Below, piece after piece: positions 1 through 8,912 of a stretch of 64,000 bases of DNA. The stretch's first letter is position 1. The number at the start of each line of letters is the position of its first letter. The translations under genes and the position numbers were made by a program. The stretch spans positions 2,914,001 to 2,978,000 of the forward strand of contig NZ_AP024643.1 in assembly GCF_019977195.1 (NCBI RefSeq), written 5' to 3'. Source of the DNA: Arthrobacter sp. StoSoilA2. Its GTDB lineage: Bacteria; Actinomycetota; Actinomycetes; Actinomycetales; Micrococcaceae. The notes under the pieces are model-generated. The model was not told the origin of the DNA. It worked only from the letters and a program-made list of their open reading frames with translations, and searched no databases.

Positions 1-1758
1 GCCGGACACAATCAGCTTGGAAAAGTCCTCGTTGAAGACATCCCGGACCACCTTGATGGTGAGGTCAGGTTCGCCGTAGAGCAGTTCGGGTGCCAGCACC
101 TTGGTGGAGGACGCCTGGCCTTCAATGCCCTCCCACTGCGCGCGCAAACGGTTGATGTCGTGCGTCAGTTCTTCCTCGGAGGCACCTTCAGCGGCCGTGC
201 GCACGATGACGCCGGCGTTCTCAGGCAAACGGTCCTTGAGGATGCGCTTGAGGCGGTTGCGTTCGACGTCGGGCAGTTTGCGCGAGATGCCGGTCATGGA
301 ACCGCCAGGCACGTACACAAGGTAGCGGCCCGGGAGGGAAATCTGGCTTGTGAGGCGCGCGCCCTTGTGGCCTACAGGATCCTTGGTCACCTGCACCAGG
401 ACAGAATCACCGGACTTGAGGGCATTCTCGATCCGGCGCGGCTGTCCCTCGAGATTGACGGCGTCCCAGTTGACTTCGCCGGCGTAAAGAACTGCGTTGC
501 GCCCGCGTCCGATGTCCACGAAGGCAGCTTCCATGGACGGCAGAACATTCTGGACCTTGCCCAGGTACACGTTGCCGATCAGCGAATCCTGCTGGGTCTT
601 GGACACAAAGTGCTCAGCAAGCACGCCGTCTTCAAGGACCGCAATCTGGATTCTATCGTCGCGCTGGCGGACGATCATCTGGCGATCCACGGACTCTCGG
701 CGGGCAAGGAACTCAGCCTCTGTGATCACCTGGCGGCGGCGTCCGGTCTCGCGGGACTCGCGGCGGCGCTGCTTCTTGGCCTCTAGCCTGGTGGAACCCT
801 TAACACTGGTAACCCGGTTTGACGGGGCCGTCTCAGTGATCGGGCGGGGCGCGCGGACACGGGTCACCGTGTTGGGCGGGTCATCGTCCGAGCCGCCAGT
901 CAGTTCAAGGTCCTGGTCACCCCGGCGGCGACGCCGACGACGACGCGACGTGACGCCCTCTTCGAGCGCTTCCGCTACCGGAGCATCTTCTTCATCCTCA
1001 GCCTCAGCGCCGTCCTCGGAATCGGTCTCATCGCGTTCAGTCCCGCGGCGGCCACGCCGGCCACGGCTACGGCGACGACGACGGCTGCTGGAATCCTCCA
1101 GCTCGTCAGTTGACCCGGCTTCCGGAGTTTCTGCTTCAGACTCTTCGGCCTTTTCCTCTACGGCGGGGCGGGCAACGGTGCTCAGATCAGGGGCCTGGAA
1201 GATCATCGAGGTAATGGAGACAGGTTCCAGGAACAACGACGTTGAACCGGGGGCGGACTCCTCGGCAGCTTCGGCCTCTTCCTCGGCGGGAACGTCGCCC
1301 TCCACGGGAAGGTCGCCCTGGGTAGCCGGCGCAGGCTGGGACCCCGCATCCGGCGTCGTGATTTCTTCAACGGCTTCCACGGCGGAAGACGCTTCGGGGG
1401 CTGGCGCCTCCGCGCTGACCGTTGCCTCAACGTCCTTGGGCTTGGTAGTCCGACGACGGCGGACCGGCTTTTCGGGGGCAGGTTCGGCATCGGTTTCCGG
1501 CTGGGACGCTACTCCGGCCTGATCGTCAAAACCCGGGAGGGGCTCGGCAGGCACCGTTGTCTTGCGCGCACGGGTACGGCGCGCCGGCGCCTTCACAGCT
1601 GCTTCGGTCGGTTCAGTGCCGGTGGCTTCCTCAGCGCTGGCTGTTTCCACTGCTTTGGGCGCAGCCTTGCGCCGTGTCCGGGTGGTCTTTTTGGGCGCTT
1701 CCGCAGTTTCCGCGGGAGCTGCCTCTTCATTAACGGCTACAACCTGGTCATTATCCAT
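1..1758 (-). CDS. rne: Ribonuclease E/G, N-terminal part (cut by window edge)
   Basis: This is the beginning of an RNase E/G family endoribonuclease, which starts mRNA decay and matures rRNA. The visible 586 codons start at an ATG at 1758 and run off the left edge. The first 355 or so residues are a low-complexity extension rich in Ala, Glu and Pro with Arg-rich blocks (for example SRRRRSRGRRGRRG and a run of eight Arg), typical of actinobacterial RNase E. From about residue 360 the S1 RNA-binding domain appears (GNVYLGKVQNVLPSMEAAFVDIG), followed by the start of the catalytic region (RLTSQISLPGRYLVYVPGG). The catalytic metal-site residues lie outside the window. The place next to ndk, DUF4233 and folC matches the conserved actinobacterial order. 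It may well be the only RNase E/G gene, but that cannot be seen here. Confidence 0.95.
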   Translation of the reverse strand, partial: MDNDQVVAVNEEAAPAETAEAPKKTTRTRRKAAPKAVETASAEEATGTEPTEAAVKAPARRTRARKTTVPAEPLPGFDDQAGVASQPETDAEPAPEKPVRRRRTTKPKDVEATVSAEAPAPEASSAVEAVEEITTPDAGSQPAPATQGDLPVEGDVPAEEEAEAAEESAPGSTSLFLEPVSITSMIFQAPDLSTVARPAVEEKAEESEAETPEAGSTDELEDSSSRRRRRSRGRRGRRGTERDETDSEDGAEAEDEEDAPVAEALEEGVTSRRRRRRRRGDQDLELTGGSDDDPPNTVTRVRAPRPITETAPSNRVTSVKGSTRLEAKKQRRRESRETGRRRQVITEAEFLARRESVDRQMIVRQRDDRIQIAVLEDGVLAEHFVSKTQQDSLIGNVYLGKVQNVLPSMEAAFVDIGRGRNAVLYAGEVNWDAVNLEGQPRRIENALKSGDSVLVQVTKDPVGHKGARLTSQISLPGRYLVYVPGGSMTGISRKLPDVERNRLKRILKDRLPENAGVIVRTAAEGASEEELTHDINRLRAQWEGIEGQASSTKVLAPELLYGEPDLTIKVVRDVFNEDFSKLIVSG

Positions 1759-2238
1759 ATGTGGCAACACTCCTGCCCCAGCGACGCCGCCACATCCGGC
1801 GCCCAGTGGGGCAAATATTTGTCAAAACCCTCAGGCGTTGACAGAAGTCGGTAGTATTCCTTCCGGTTCGCACCATCATTGGGGTGCGGCAGCCCTGGAA
1901 GGCCGGTAGCTTTGCTCTGAAACCCGTTGTTCTGCTGCCACAACCAGGTGCCGTCCATTGTCATGGCGGGCTTACCGAGGATCACGTGATCCGGGCAGGC
2001 CCTGCTCATACTGGCGGTCTTGGGAACAAGTCACCGGACCGGATTCCGAATGTGGATCGGCTTCCAGCCATGTTCATTCTCTCACACCCCCGCACATTCG
2101 AAGGGTAGGGGGCTGTGTCGCACAGTGTGGAAAGTGCTGGTGCTGGCTGGAGGCTGCATCCAGTCTCCGGCGTTACAATCCTGACAAGAACCGTTCCCGG
2201 CCCGGCCGGGTCACTTGTTGAAAAGGATTGCGTCCGCG
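1759..2238. other. Intergenic region: rne leader and VKOR promoter
   Basis: This 480-base gap separates the divergent rne and VKOR genes. A TACAAT hexamer at 2174-2179 is a fair -10 for the VKOR gene. The rest would be a long 5' leader for rne if the promoter is distal. A 90-codon leftward frame (1737-2009) overlaps the rne start, but its composition is not gene-like. No tRNA, repeat or clear terminator was seen. Confidence 0.5.
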
Positions 2239-2910
2239 ATGCCAAGCACCGCCAGGGAAAACCTGGCCAACCAAGCCTCCACCCCCATGGAGGATACGTC
2301 CACCAATGCAGGTTTGCTGCCTAAAGCAGTCCGCGACAAGCCGTTCGCCTGGCTCCTGCTGATCACCGGCGTCATTGGCTGGCTGGCTTCCGGGGCGTTG
2401 GTCCTTGAGAAGCTGGAAGTACTCAAAGACCCCAACCACATCACGCTCTGCGATGTGAATCCCTGGGTTTCCTGTGGCGCGGTGATGCAAACACCGCAAA
2501 GTTCGGTCTTCGGGTTCCCCAACATGTTCATCGGCATCGTCGCCTTTGCGGTGATCATCACCACTGCCATGGGCCTCCTGGCCGGGGCGAAGTACTCACG
2601 CGGGTACTGGCTGGGCTTGCAGGCCGGCGTAACCCTGGGGTTCGCCTTTGTGGTGTGGCTGTGGTCCCAGGCCCTGTACGTCATCAACGTGCTGTGCCCG
2701 TTCTGCATGGTGGTGTGGACCGTGATGATCCCGATGTTCGTATGGGTGACCATCCGCAATATCTCCCATGGCGTCATCAAGGCCCCACCGGCACTGGCCA
2801 AGGTTTTGGGTGACTCCGGCTGGATCATCGTGGCGCTGCTTTATGTGGCTGTCATTGCCACGATCTTCTTCGCCTTCATCCACGTCTTCGCAGGCACGTC
2901 GGGTTACTAA
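2239..2910 (+). CDS. Vitamin K epoxide reductase (VKOR) family membrane protein
   Basis: This 223-residue integral membrane protein belongs to the VKOR family, which reoxidises a periplasmic DsbA-like protein by passing electrons to quinones. About five membrane segments are visible. The family cysteines are present: a loop pair at about residues 71 and 79 (LCDVNPWVSCG) and the quinone-site CPFC at 153-156 (NVLCPFCMVVW). I chose the ATG at 2239, with AAAAGGA upstream; a TTG at 2215 would add eight residues. No DsbA-like thioredoxin is fused or adjacent, so the partner must be elsewhere. It converges on ndk across a perfect inverted repeat. Confidence 0.9.
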   Translation: MPSTARENLANQASTPMEDTSTNAGLLPKAVRDKPFAWLLLITGVIGWLASGALVLEKLEVLKDPNHITLCDVNPWVSCGAVMQTPQSSVFGFPNMFIGIVAFAVIITTAMGLLAGAKYSRGYWLGLQAGVTLGFAFVVWLWSQALYVINVLCPFCMVVWTVMIPMFVWVTIRNISHGVIKAPPALAKVLGDSGWIIVALLYVAVIATIFFAFIHVFAGTSGY

Positions 2911-2922
2911 CTCTTCGCGAGA

Positions 2923-2969
2923 TGACACTTAAGGCCAATGTTCGTGATGAACATTGGCCTTAAGTGTCA
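2923..2969. repeat. Perfect 21-bp inverted repeat between convergent genes
   Basis: Two perfectly complementary 21-base arms (2923-2943 and 2949-2969, starting TGACACTTAAGG) enclose the loop GTGAT. The element fills the space between the stop codons of VKOR and ndk. Neither side has a T-tract, so it is not a classic intrinsic terminator. It may be a bidirectional mRNA-end hairpin or a member of a dispersed palindromic family. Confidence 0.85.
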
Positions 2970-2985
2970 CTTCGGCGAGGCGTAC

Positions 2986-3405
2986 CTAGCCGGCGAACCA
3001 GATCTTGATCTCACGCTCGGCGGAGTCAACGGAGTCAGAGCCGTGAACCAGGTTCTGCTGGACTGCCAGGCCCCAGTCACGGCCGAAGTCGCCCCGGATG
3101 GTGCCCGGAGCAGCGGTGGTGGGGTCCGTGGTTCCTGCCAGGGAGCGGAAGCCTTCGATGACGCGGTGGCCTTCAAAGATAGCTGCGATGACCGGGCCGC
3201 TGAGCATGAACTCAACCAGGGGCTCGTAGAACGGCTTGCCCACGTGTTCCTCATAGTGCTGCTCCAGCAGCTCGCGGGTCGCGTTGACCTTCTTCAGCTC
3301 GGCCAAGGCGTAACCCTTGGCTTCGATCCGGGCGAGGATGCTTCCGCTGAGGTTGCGGGCGACGCCGTCGGGCTTGATCAGGACAAGGGTCCGTTCAATG
3401 CTCAC
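2986..3405 (-). CDS. ndk: Nucleoside diphosphate kinase
   Basis: This 139-residue enzyme transfers the gamma phosphate of ATP to other nucleoside diphosphates through a phosphohistidine. The family start (ERTLVLIKPDGVARN) and the active-site segment NLVHGSDS, with His121, are intact, and the length is normal for the short bacterial form. It is the last gene of the leftward group ileS-folC-DUF4233-ndk, with 51 bases between it and the DUF4233 gene. The association with folC and the DUF4233 gene is conserved in actinobacteria. Confidence 0.98.
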   Translation of the reverse strand: MSIERTLVLIKPDGVARNLSGSILARIEAKGYALAELKKVNATRELLEQHYEEHVGKPFYEPLVEFMLSGPVIAAIFEGHRVIEGFRSLAGTTDPTTAAPGTIRGDFGRDWGLAVQQNLVHGSDSVDSAEREIKIWFAG

Positions 3406-3456
3406 AGTTGCTCCAATGTGGTTGGTGGGTGGGTTTCCCAGCCAGTTTACGGGGTT

Positions 3457-3900
3457 TTACGAACCAGCCTCGTCACGGTGCGTGGCGTCCCATTCGGCCT
3501 GCTCCCGGTCGCGTTGTGCCACTTCACGGTCGATCCTCATCCCCGTCCGGATTCCGTACCACCAGCAGATGGCGAAGAGGACGCCAACGATGAACATCAT
3601 GGGCTCTGCAATCCCCGTCAGGATCAGGAGGAGCTGCAGCCCCCAGCCAAGGCCGATTCCCCAGGGCTTGGACAACACCGCACATGTGAGGACAAGCACT
3701 ACGCTCAGCGCGATTCCCACACCCAGGATGATTCCAGGAGCAACTTCCCCGCGCCTTAGCCCGAAAACCACCAAGGTGCCGAAGAAGGCCACAAAGGCTT
3801 CAAGCAGCAGCACCGTGGAAGCGAACATTACCTTGGTGGATCGACGCTTCCTGGGCATGCCCGGCCGCCATTCACGCTGGGCCTTGGTCAGCCTTGCCAC
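3457..3900 (-). CDS. DUF4233 membrane protein
   Basis: This 147-residue protein has a basic N-terminal tail (about 20 residues), three to four hydrophobic segments (around residues 26-47, 54-77, 84-115) and a charged C-terminal tail. It matches the DUF4233 family, which I know as the gene between folC and ndk in actinobacteria (Rv2446c type). Function is unknown. The start is a GTG at 3900, two bases after the folC stop, so translation is probably coupled to folC. Confidence 0.85.
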   Translation of the reverse strand: MARLTKAQREWRPGMPRKRRSTKVMFASTVLLLEAFVAFFGTLVVFGLRRGEVAPGIILGVGIALSVVLVLTCAVLSKPWGIGLGWGLQLLLILTGIAEPMMFIVGVLFAICWWYGIRTGMRIDREVAQRDREQAEWDATHRDEAGS

Positions 3901-3902
3901 TG

Positions 3903-5264
3903 TCAGGCACCTTCCTTTCCAAGCAGGATGCGTGCCTCAGCCACCAGGGTGATGGAGCCGGTGACCAGCACGCCGCCGGCAAGGTCATCGTTGGACTCGG
4001 CCCGTTCAACGGCCCACTCCAGTGCGTCATCGAGCTTCTCAGCGATGTGGACGTTGTCCTCGCCAAAGCCAAGATCGACGGCGAGTTCGGCCAGTTCCGC
4101 TGCAGGGACAGCCCTGAGTGAGTTGGACTGGGTGAAGCAGAATTCATCGGCAAGATCGCCAAGTTGTTCCTTGAGTGTCTTCAGGATCTCCTCAGCGTCC
4201 TTCTCCCGCAGGACTCCGACGACGACCACCAGCTTGCTGAAGCTGAAGGCCTCGTGGATTGCCTCGGCAGAAACACGGATCCCTTCCGGGTTGTGGGCGG
4301 CATCCACCACGATCGTGGGGGCGGTCCGCACCACTTCCAGTCGGCCAGGTGACGTCACGTTGCCGAAGGCTTCCTTCAGGACGTCGATGTCCAGCTCTTT
4401 TTCTCCTCCACCGAAGAAGGCTTCCAATGCAGCAACCGCCACGGCGGCGTTCTCTGCCTGATGGGCACCATGCAAGGGAAGAAGGAGGTCTTCGTAGCGG
4501 CCTGCGAGGCCTTGGACGGTAAGGACCTGGCCACCCACGGCGACGCTGCGCGACTCGACGCCGAACTCGACGCCTTCAAAGCGGAACGGTACGTCTACTT
4601 CCCGGGCCTTTTCCAAGAGCACCTGCGCCGCATCCACGGGCTGGGCGGCGCTTACCAGGAAGCCGCCCGGCTTGATGATGCCGGCTTTCTCGTAGGCGAT
4701 GTCCTCGGTCGTATCGCCCAGCAGGTCCGTGTGGTCCAGGGAAATCGGCGTGATGACGGAAACCTGGCCGTCTCCGACGTTGGTGGCGTCGGTGATGCCG
4801 CCCAGTCCCACCTCAAAGACCGCCACATCCACGGGCTGGTCGGCGAAGATGGCGAACCCGAGGATCGTGACGCATTCGAAGTACGTCAGCCGCGGCTGGT
4901 TGTCGGCAAGGAGCTCGTTGTCAACGATTTCCAGGTACGGACGGATTTCATCCCAGATCCGAACAAACGTCGCATCCGATACCGGCTCACCATCTATGCT
5001 GATGCGCTCGGTGACCTTGGAAAGGTGCGGGCTGGTGTAACGGCCTGTGCTGAGGCCGTGGGCACGGAGCCCGGCCTCGATCATGCGCGCAGTGGACGTC
5101 TTACCGTTGGTACCGGTGATGTGGATGATCGGGAAAGCCTTGTTGGGCTCACCCAGCACGTCCATGGCACGGAAGAGCGGAGCCAACCGCGGTTCCATTT
5201 TGTTCTCCGGCGCGCGGCCCAGGAGTTCGGCGTAGACGCTCTCTACCGAGAATTCGTCAGTCAT
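3903..5264 (-). CDS. folC: Bifunctional dihydrofolate synthase / folylpolyglutamate synthase
   Basis: This 453-residue Mur-ligase-type enzyme adds glutamate to dihydropteroate and to folates. The ATP-binding loop ITGTNGKTSTARMIEAGL lies at about residues 48-65. The family segments PHLSKVTERISIDGEPV, FECVTILGFAIFA and VGLGGITDATN follow, and the C-terminal domain carries VVDAAHNPEG. The start codon lies three bases after the ileS stop, so it belongs to the ileS transcript and may share T-box control. Confidence 0.96.
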   Translation of the reverse strand: MTDEFSVESVYAELLGRAPENKMEPRLAPLFRAMDVLGEPNKAFPIIHITGTNGKTSTARMIEAGLRAHGLSTGRYTSPHLSKVTERISIDGEPVSDATFVRIWDEIRPYLEIVDNELLADNQPRLTYFECVTILGFAIFADQPVDVAVFEVGLGGITDATNVGDGQVSVITPISLDHTDLLGDTTEDIAYEKAGIIKPGGFLVSAAQPVDAAQVLLEKAREVDVPFRFEGVEFGVESRSVAVGGQVLTVQGLAGRYEDLLLPLHGAHQAENAAVAVAALEAFFGGGEKELDIDVLKEAFGNVTSPGRLEVVRTAPTIVVDAAHNPEGIRVSAEAIHEAFSFSKLVVVVGVLREKDAEEILKTLKEQLGDLADEFCFTQSNSLRAVPAAELAELAVDLGFGEDNVHIAEKLDDALEWAVERAESNDDLAGGVLVTGSITLVAEARILLGKEGA

Positions 5265-5267
5265 TGG

Positions 5268-8200
5268 TCAGACCCCTGCCTTTGCTACGGTGACCTGCGG
5301 TTCCTCGGCGCTGGAAAGCAGAACTTCCAGTTCCAGGGTCAGCGTTTCGGTCTTGACGAGCTCAGCATTGGCCTGGAGGGCGTCAACGACGTCCTGCTGC
5401 GCTTCGACGGAAGTTCGGATGCGGTCGCTCACGTTCAGCCCAGCATCCTTGCGTGCCTGCTGGATGGCGCGGACCATGTCGCGTGCCAGGCCCTCGGCAG
5501 CCAGTTCCGGCGTGACTTCGGTGTTCAGGACCACGAAGCCGCCACCGGGCAGTACGGCAGCTGCGGACGACCCGCCGTCGGCCGCTTCTGCCACGACGGT
5601 CTCCAGGGTGTATTCCTGCGGCTCAAGCTCAAGTCCCCCAGCCACCACGACGCCGGAATCGGTTACCGACCAGTCGCCGGACTTGGATCCCTTGATGGCC
5701 TGCTGCACGTTTTTGCCAAGGCGCGGACCAGCAGCCCGGGCGTTCACCACCAGTTTCTGCTCGATGCCGAATTCCTCCGGTGAAGCCGAAGCAGCGTCCA
5801 GCAAGCGGACGGAGCGTAGGTTCAGTTCATCGGCGACGACGGCGGCGAAGCCTCCCAGCGCATCTGCCCCGGGTGCCACGACAGTCAGTTCCTGCAGCGG
5901 CAGGCGGACGCGCAGGTTCGCGGCCTTGCGCAGGCTCGATCCGGTGGAGCAGATCTGCTGCACGCGGTCCATGGCCTCCACGAGCCCTGGATTGGCCGGG
6001 AACAGTGAAGCGTCGGGCCAATCGGCGAGGTGCACGGAACGGCCCCCCGTCAGCCCGCGCCAGATCTCTTCCGTCACGAGCGGCAGCAAGGACGCTGACA
6101 CACGGCATACGGCTTCCAAAGCGGTGTAGAGGGCGTCGAAGGCGTCCACGTTCTCGTCAAAGAAGCGCTGGCGGCTGCGGCGGACATACCAGTTGGTGAG
6201 CATGTCCAGGTAGCTGCGGAGTTCATCGCAGGCCCCGGAGATGTCGTAAGAATCCAGGCTTTCGGTCAGGCTGCGGACGAGGTCCCCGGTGTTGGCCATC
6301 AAATACTGGTCCAACGTGTCGGAGTAGCCGTCGTAGCGCAGCTTCGCTTCATAGCCGGAACCGGAGTTCGCGGCGTTGGTGTAGAGCGTGAAGAAGCTGT
6401 ACACGTTCCAGAGCGGCAGGATGACCTGGCGGACGCCGTCGCGGATGCCCTGCTCGGTGACCACCAGGTTGCCACCGCGAAGGATCGGGCTGGACATCAG
6501 GAACCACCGCATGGCATCCGAGCCGTCACGGTCCAGGACCTCGGAAACGTCCGGGTAGTTGCGCAGGCTCTTGGACATTTTTTGGCCGTCGGAGCCCAAC
6601 ACGATGCCATGGCTGATGACGTTGCGGAAAGCGGGACGGTCAAACAGCGCCGTAGACAGGATGTGGAGCATGTAGAACCAGCCGCGGGTCTGGCCGATGT
6701 ACTCCACGATGAAGTCCGCAGGGTTGTGGGTGTCGAACCATTCCTCGTTCTGGAACGGGTAGTGCACCTGTCCGTAGGGCATGGAACCGGAGTCGAACCA
6801 GACGTCCAGGACATCTTCGACGCGGCGCATGGTGGACTTGCCTGTGGGGTCGTCAGGGTTGGGACGGGTCAATTCATCGATGAACGGGCGGTGCAGGTCC
6901 ACTTGTCCTTCGTTGTTGACCGGCAGACGGCCGAAGTCCGCCTCGATGTCAGCCAGCGAGCCGTAAACGTCCGTACGCGGGTACTCGGGATCATCGGACT
7001 GCCACACGGGAATCGGCGAACCCCAGTAGCGGTTACGGCTGATGGACCAGTCGCGGGCGTTGTCCAGCCATTTGCCGAACTGGCCGTCCTTGACGTTGCC
7101 CGGGATCCAGTTGATCTCCTGGTTCAGCTCGGACATGCGGTCCTTGAACTTGGTGACCTCGACGTACCAGGAGGACACAGCACGGTAGATCAGCGGGTTC
7201 CGGCAGCGCCAGCAGTGCGGGTAGCTGTGCTCGTAGCTGGCCTGGCGGACCAGGCGGCCATCGGCGCGCAGCACCTGGGTGATGGGCTTGTTCGCGTCAA
7301 AGACCTGCAGTCCCACGATCGAGGCGAGCTCGCCATGGGCAAACAACGGCAGGAACTTCGCGCCCTCGTCAACGGACAGGACAACGGGGATGCCGGCATC
7401 CTCACAGACCTTCTGGTCATCCTCACCATAGGCCGGAGCCTGGTGCACGATTCCCGTACCGTCTGTGGTGGTGACGTAGTCCGCCACAAGGAAGCGCCAC
7501 GCGTTCCGGGTGCCGTACTTCTCGGCATCGGCAAAGTCGTTCCACAGTGGCTCGTACTCAAGGCCCGCCAACTCGGCGCCTGTATGGGTTGAGACGACGG
7601 CGGCAGCTGCGGCAGCTGCGTCGTCGTACCCCAAATCCTTGGCGTAGGTCCCCACGAGGTCGGCGGCCAGCAGGAAGCTGCCCGTGACCGGGGCTTCCGC
7701 CGAAGCAGCCTTGACGCCGTTCGGACCGGCGGGCAGGACCGCATAGGGGATTTCAGGCCCGACGGCGAGCGCCAGGTTGGTGGGCAGCGTCCAGGGCGTT
7801 GTGGTCCAGGCGAGCGCCTGGACGCCTTCGAGGGCCTTGGAGAGTTCGGACTCCCCCGCCTTGATGGGGAACGTTACCGTGACGGTCTGGTCCTGGCGGT
7901 TCTTGTAGACGTCGTCGTCCATGCGGAGCTCGTGGTTGGACAGTGGCGTCTCGTCCTTCCAGCAGTACGGAAGGACGCGGTACCCGTTGTACGTCAGTCC
8001 TTTTTCGTGCAGTTGCTTGAAGGCCCACAGCACCGACTCCATGTACTCGACGTTGAGTGTCTTGTAGTCGTTGTCGAAGTCCACCCAACGGGCCTGGCGT
8101 GTGACGTAGGCCTTCCATTCGTTGGCGTACTTCATGACGGAGGCGCGGCAGGCGTCGTTGAATTTGTCGATGCCCATGGCTTCGATCTGGGTCTTGTCCG

Positions 8201-8555
8201 TCATGCCCAGTTGCTTCATGGCTTCGAGCTCGGCTGGAAGGCCGTGGGTGTCCCAGCCGAAGCGGCGCTCCACGCGCTTGCCGCGCTGGGTCTGGTAGCG
8301 GCCCACGAGGTCCTTGGCGTAGCCAGTGAGGAGGTGCCCGTAGTGGGGGAGGCCGTTGGCGAAGGGAGGGCCGTCGTAGAAGACGAACTCGTTGCTGCCG
8401 TCTTTGCCTGCTTCGCGCTGGTCGATGCTTGCCTGGAAGGTGCCGTCTTCATCCCAGTACTTGAGGATGCGCTCTTCGATTTCCGGGAACTTCACGGAAG
8501 CGGACACGCCCTGCGTGCCTGAAGGAGTCGCTGAGGCCTTGGGGTAGTGGGTCAT
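5268..8555 (-). CDS. ileS: Isoleucyl-tRNA synthetase
   Basis: This class I synthetase of about 1095 residues charges tRNA-Ile. Visible signatures are the HIGH-type motif PHYGHLLTG following FYDGPPFANGLP, and the KMSKS loop (DGQKMSKSLRNYP). It is the long eukaryote-like type found in many actinobacteria. I use the ATG at 8555, preceded by AGGAT seven bases upstream. Earlier in-frame starts up to 8648 would extend it into the T-box leader and are rejected. It heads the ileS-folC-DUF4233-ndk group. Confidence 0.97.
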   Translation of the reverse strand: MTHYPKASATPSGTQGVSASVKFPEIEERILKYWDEDGTFQASIDQREAGKDGSNEFVFYDGPPFANGLPHYGHLLTGYAKDLVGRYQTQRGKRVERRFGWDTHGLPAELEAMKQLGMTDKTQIEAMGIDKFNDACRASVMKYANEWKAYVTRQARWVDFDNDYKTLNVEYMESVLWAFKQLHEKGLTYNGYRVLPYCWKDETPLSNHELRMDDDVYKNRQDQTVTVTFPIKAGESELSKALEGVQALAWTTTPWTLPTNLALAVGPEIPYAVLPAGPNGVKAASAEAPVTGSFLLAADLVGTYAKDLGYDDAAAAAAAVVSTHTGAELAGLEYEPLWNDFADAEKYGTRNAWRFLVADYVTTTDGTGIVHQAPAYGEDDQKVCEDAGIPVVLSVDEGAKFLPLFAHGELASIVGLQVFDANKPITQVLRADGRLVRQASYEHSYPHCWRCRNPLIYRAVSSWYVEVTKFKDRMSELNQEINWIPGNVKDGQFGKWLDNARDWSISRNRYWGSPIPVWQSDDPEYPRTDVYGSLADIEADFGRLPVNNEGQVDLHRPFIDELTRPNPDDPTGKSTMRRVEDVLDVWFDSGSMPYGQVHYPFQNEEWFDTHNPADFIVEYIGQTRGWFYMLHILSTALFDRPAFRNVISHGIVLGSDGQKMSKSLRNYPDVSEVLDRDGSDAMRWFLMSSPILRGGNLVVTEQGIRDGVRQVILPLWNVYSFFTLYTNAANSGSGYEAKLRYDGYSDTLDQYLMANTGDLVRSLTESLDSYDISGACDELRSYLDMLTNWYVRRSRQRFFDENVDAFDALYTALEAVCRVSASLLPLVTEEIWRGLTGGRSVHLADWPDASLFPANPGLVEAMDRVQQICSTGSSLRKAANLRVRLPLQELTVVAPGADALGGFAAVVADELNLRSVRLLDAASASPEEFGIEQKLVVNARAAGPRLGKNVQQAIKGSKSGDWSVTDSGVVVAGGLELEPQEYTLETVVAEAADGGSSAAAVLPGGGFVVLNTEVTPELAAEGLARDMVRAIQQARKDAGLNVSDRIRTSVEAQQDVVDALQANAELVKTETLTLELEVLLSSAEEPQVTVAKAGV

Positions 8556-8574
8556 CTCATATCCTGTGATAGCT

Positions 8575-8815
8575 GGTTGACTGTCAGGATGCGAGGACGG
8601 CTTCAGTGTTTGCTGATGCCGCGGTACCACCTCACTTACCGGAACCATGGCGCCCCGGGTGGGGGGGCAACGGCCGGTTCCGGCCTCTCATTACTGCTGT
8701 GACGGGCTTACCCGTCCGGTTCTACTGGGCCCTGGCCGCCGCTTGGATTGCTCCACTTGGGCGTTCAGGGATGTTCTTCCGGAAGCTCACCGGTGATGGC
8801 CGGGTCAACGCTTGT
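8575..8815 (-). promoter_or_regulatory. T-box riboswitch leader of ileS
   Basis: On the minus strand the leader contains the hallmark AGGTGGTACCGCGG (complement of about 8619-8632), the T-box sequence that pairs with the acceptor end of uncharged tRNA. Further upstream an ATC triplet (complement of 8795-8797) sits in a hairpin-prone stretch and is a candidate isoleucine specifier. A TAGACT hexamer (complement of 8822-8827) would start the transcript near 8815. No T-tract lies between the T-box and the start codon, which fits the translational type known for actinobacterial ileS. Exact ends are approximate. Confidence 0.85.
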
Positions 8816-8912
8816 CTCCCAAGTCTAGCGGCAGGAGAGCCCCGTGCTCCACTCGCAGGATCATCCTTCGGGTGGACCAGCTGGATGCCGTCGGGTGCAT
8901 AGACTCGACCCC

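Noticed and set aside
1737..2009. 90-residue leftward frame overlapping the rne start
   Set aside because: Codon composition is not gene-like and there is no known homologue or start signal; more likely rne leader.
4461..5783. 440-residue rightward open frame across folC/ileS
   Set aside because: It is antisense to folC and ileS, with low-complexity residues; a shadow of GC-rich coding DNA.
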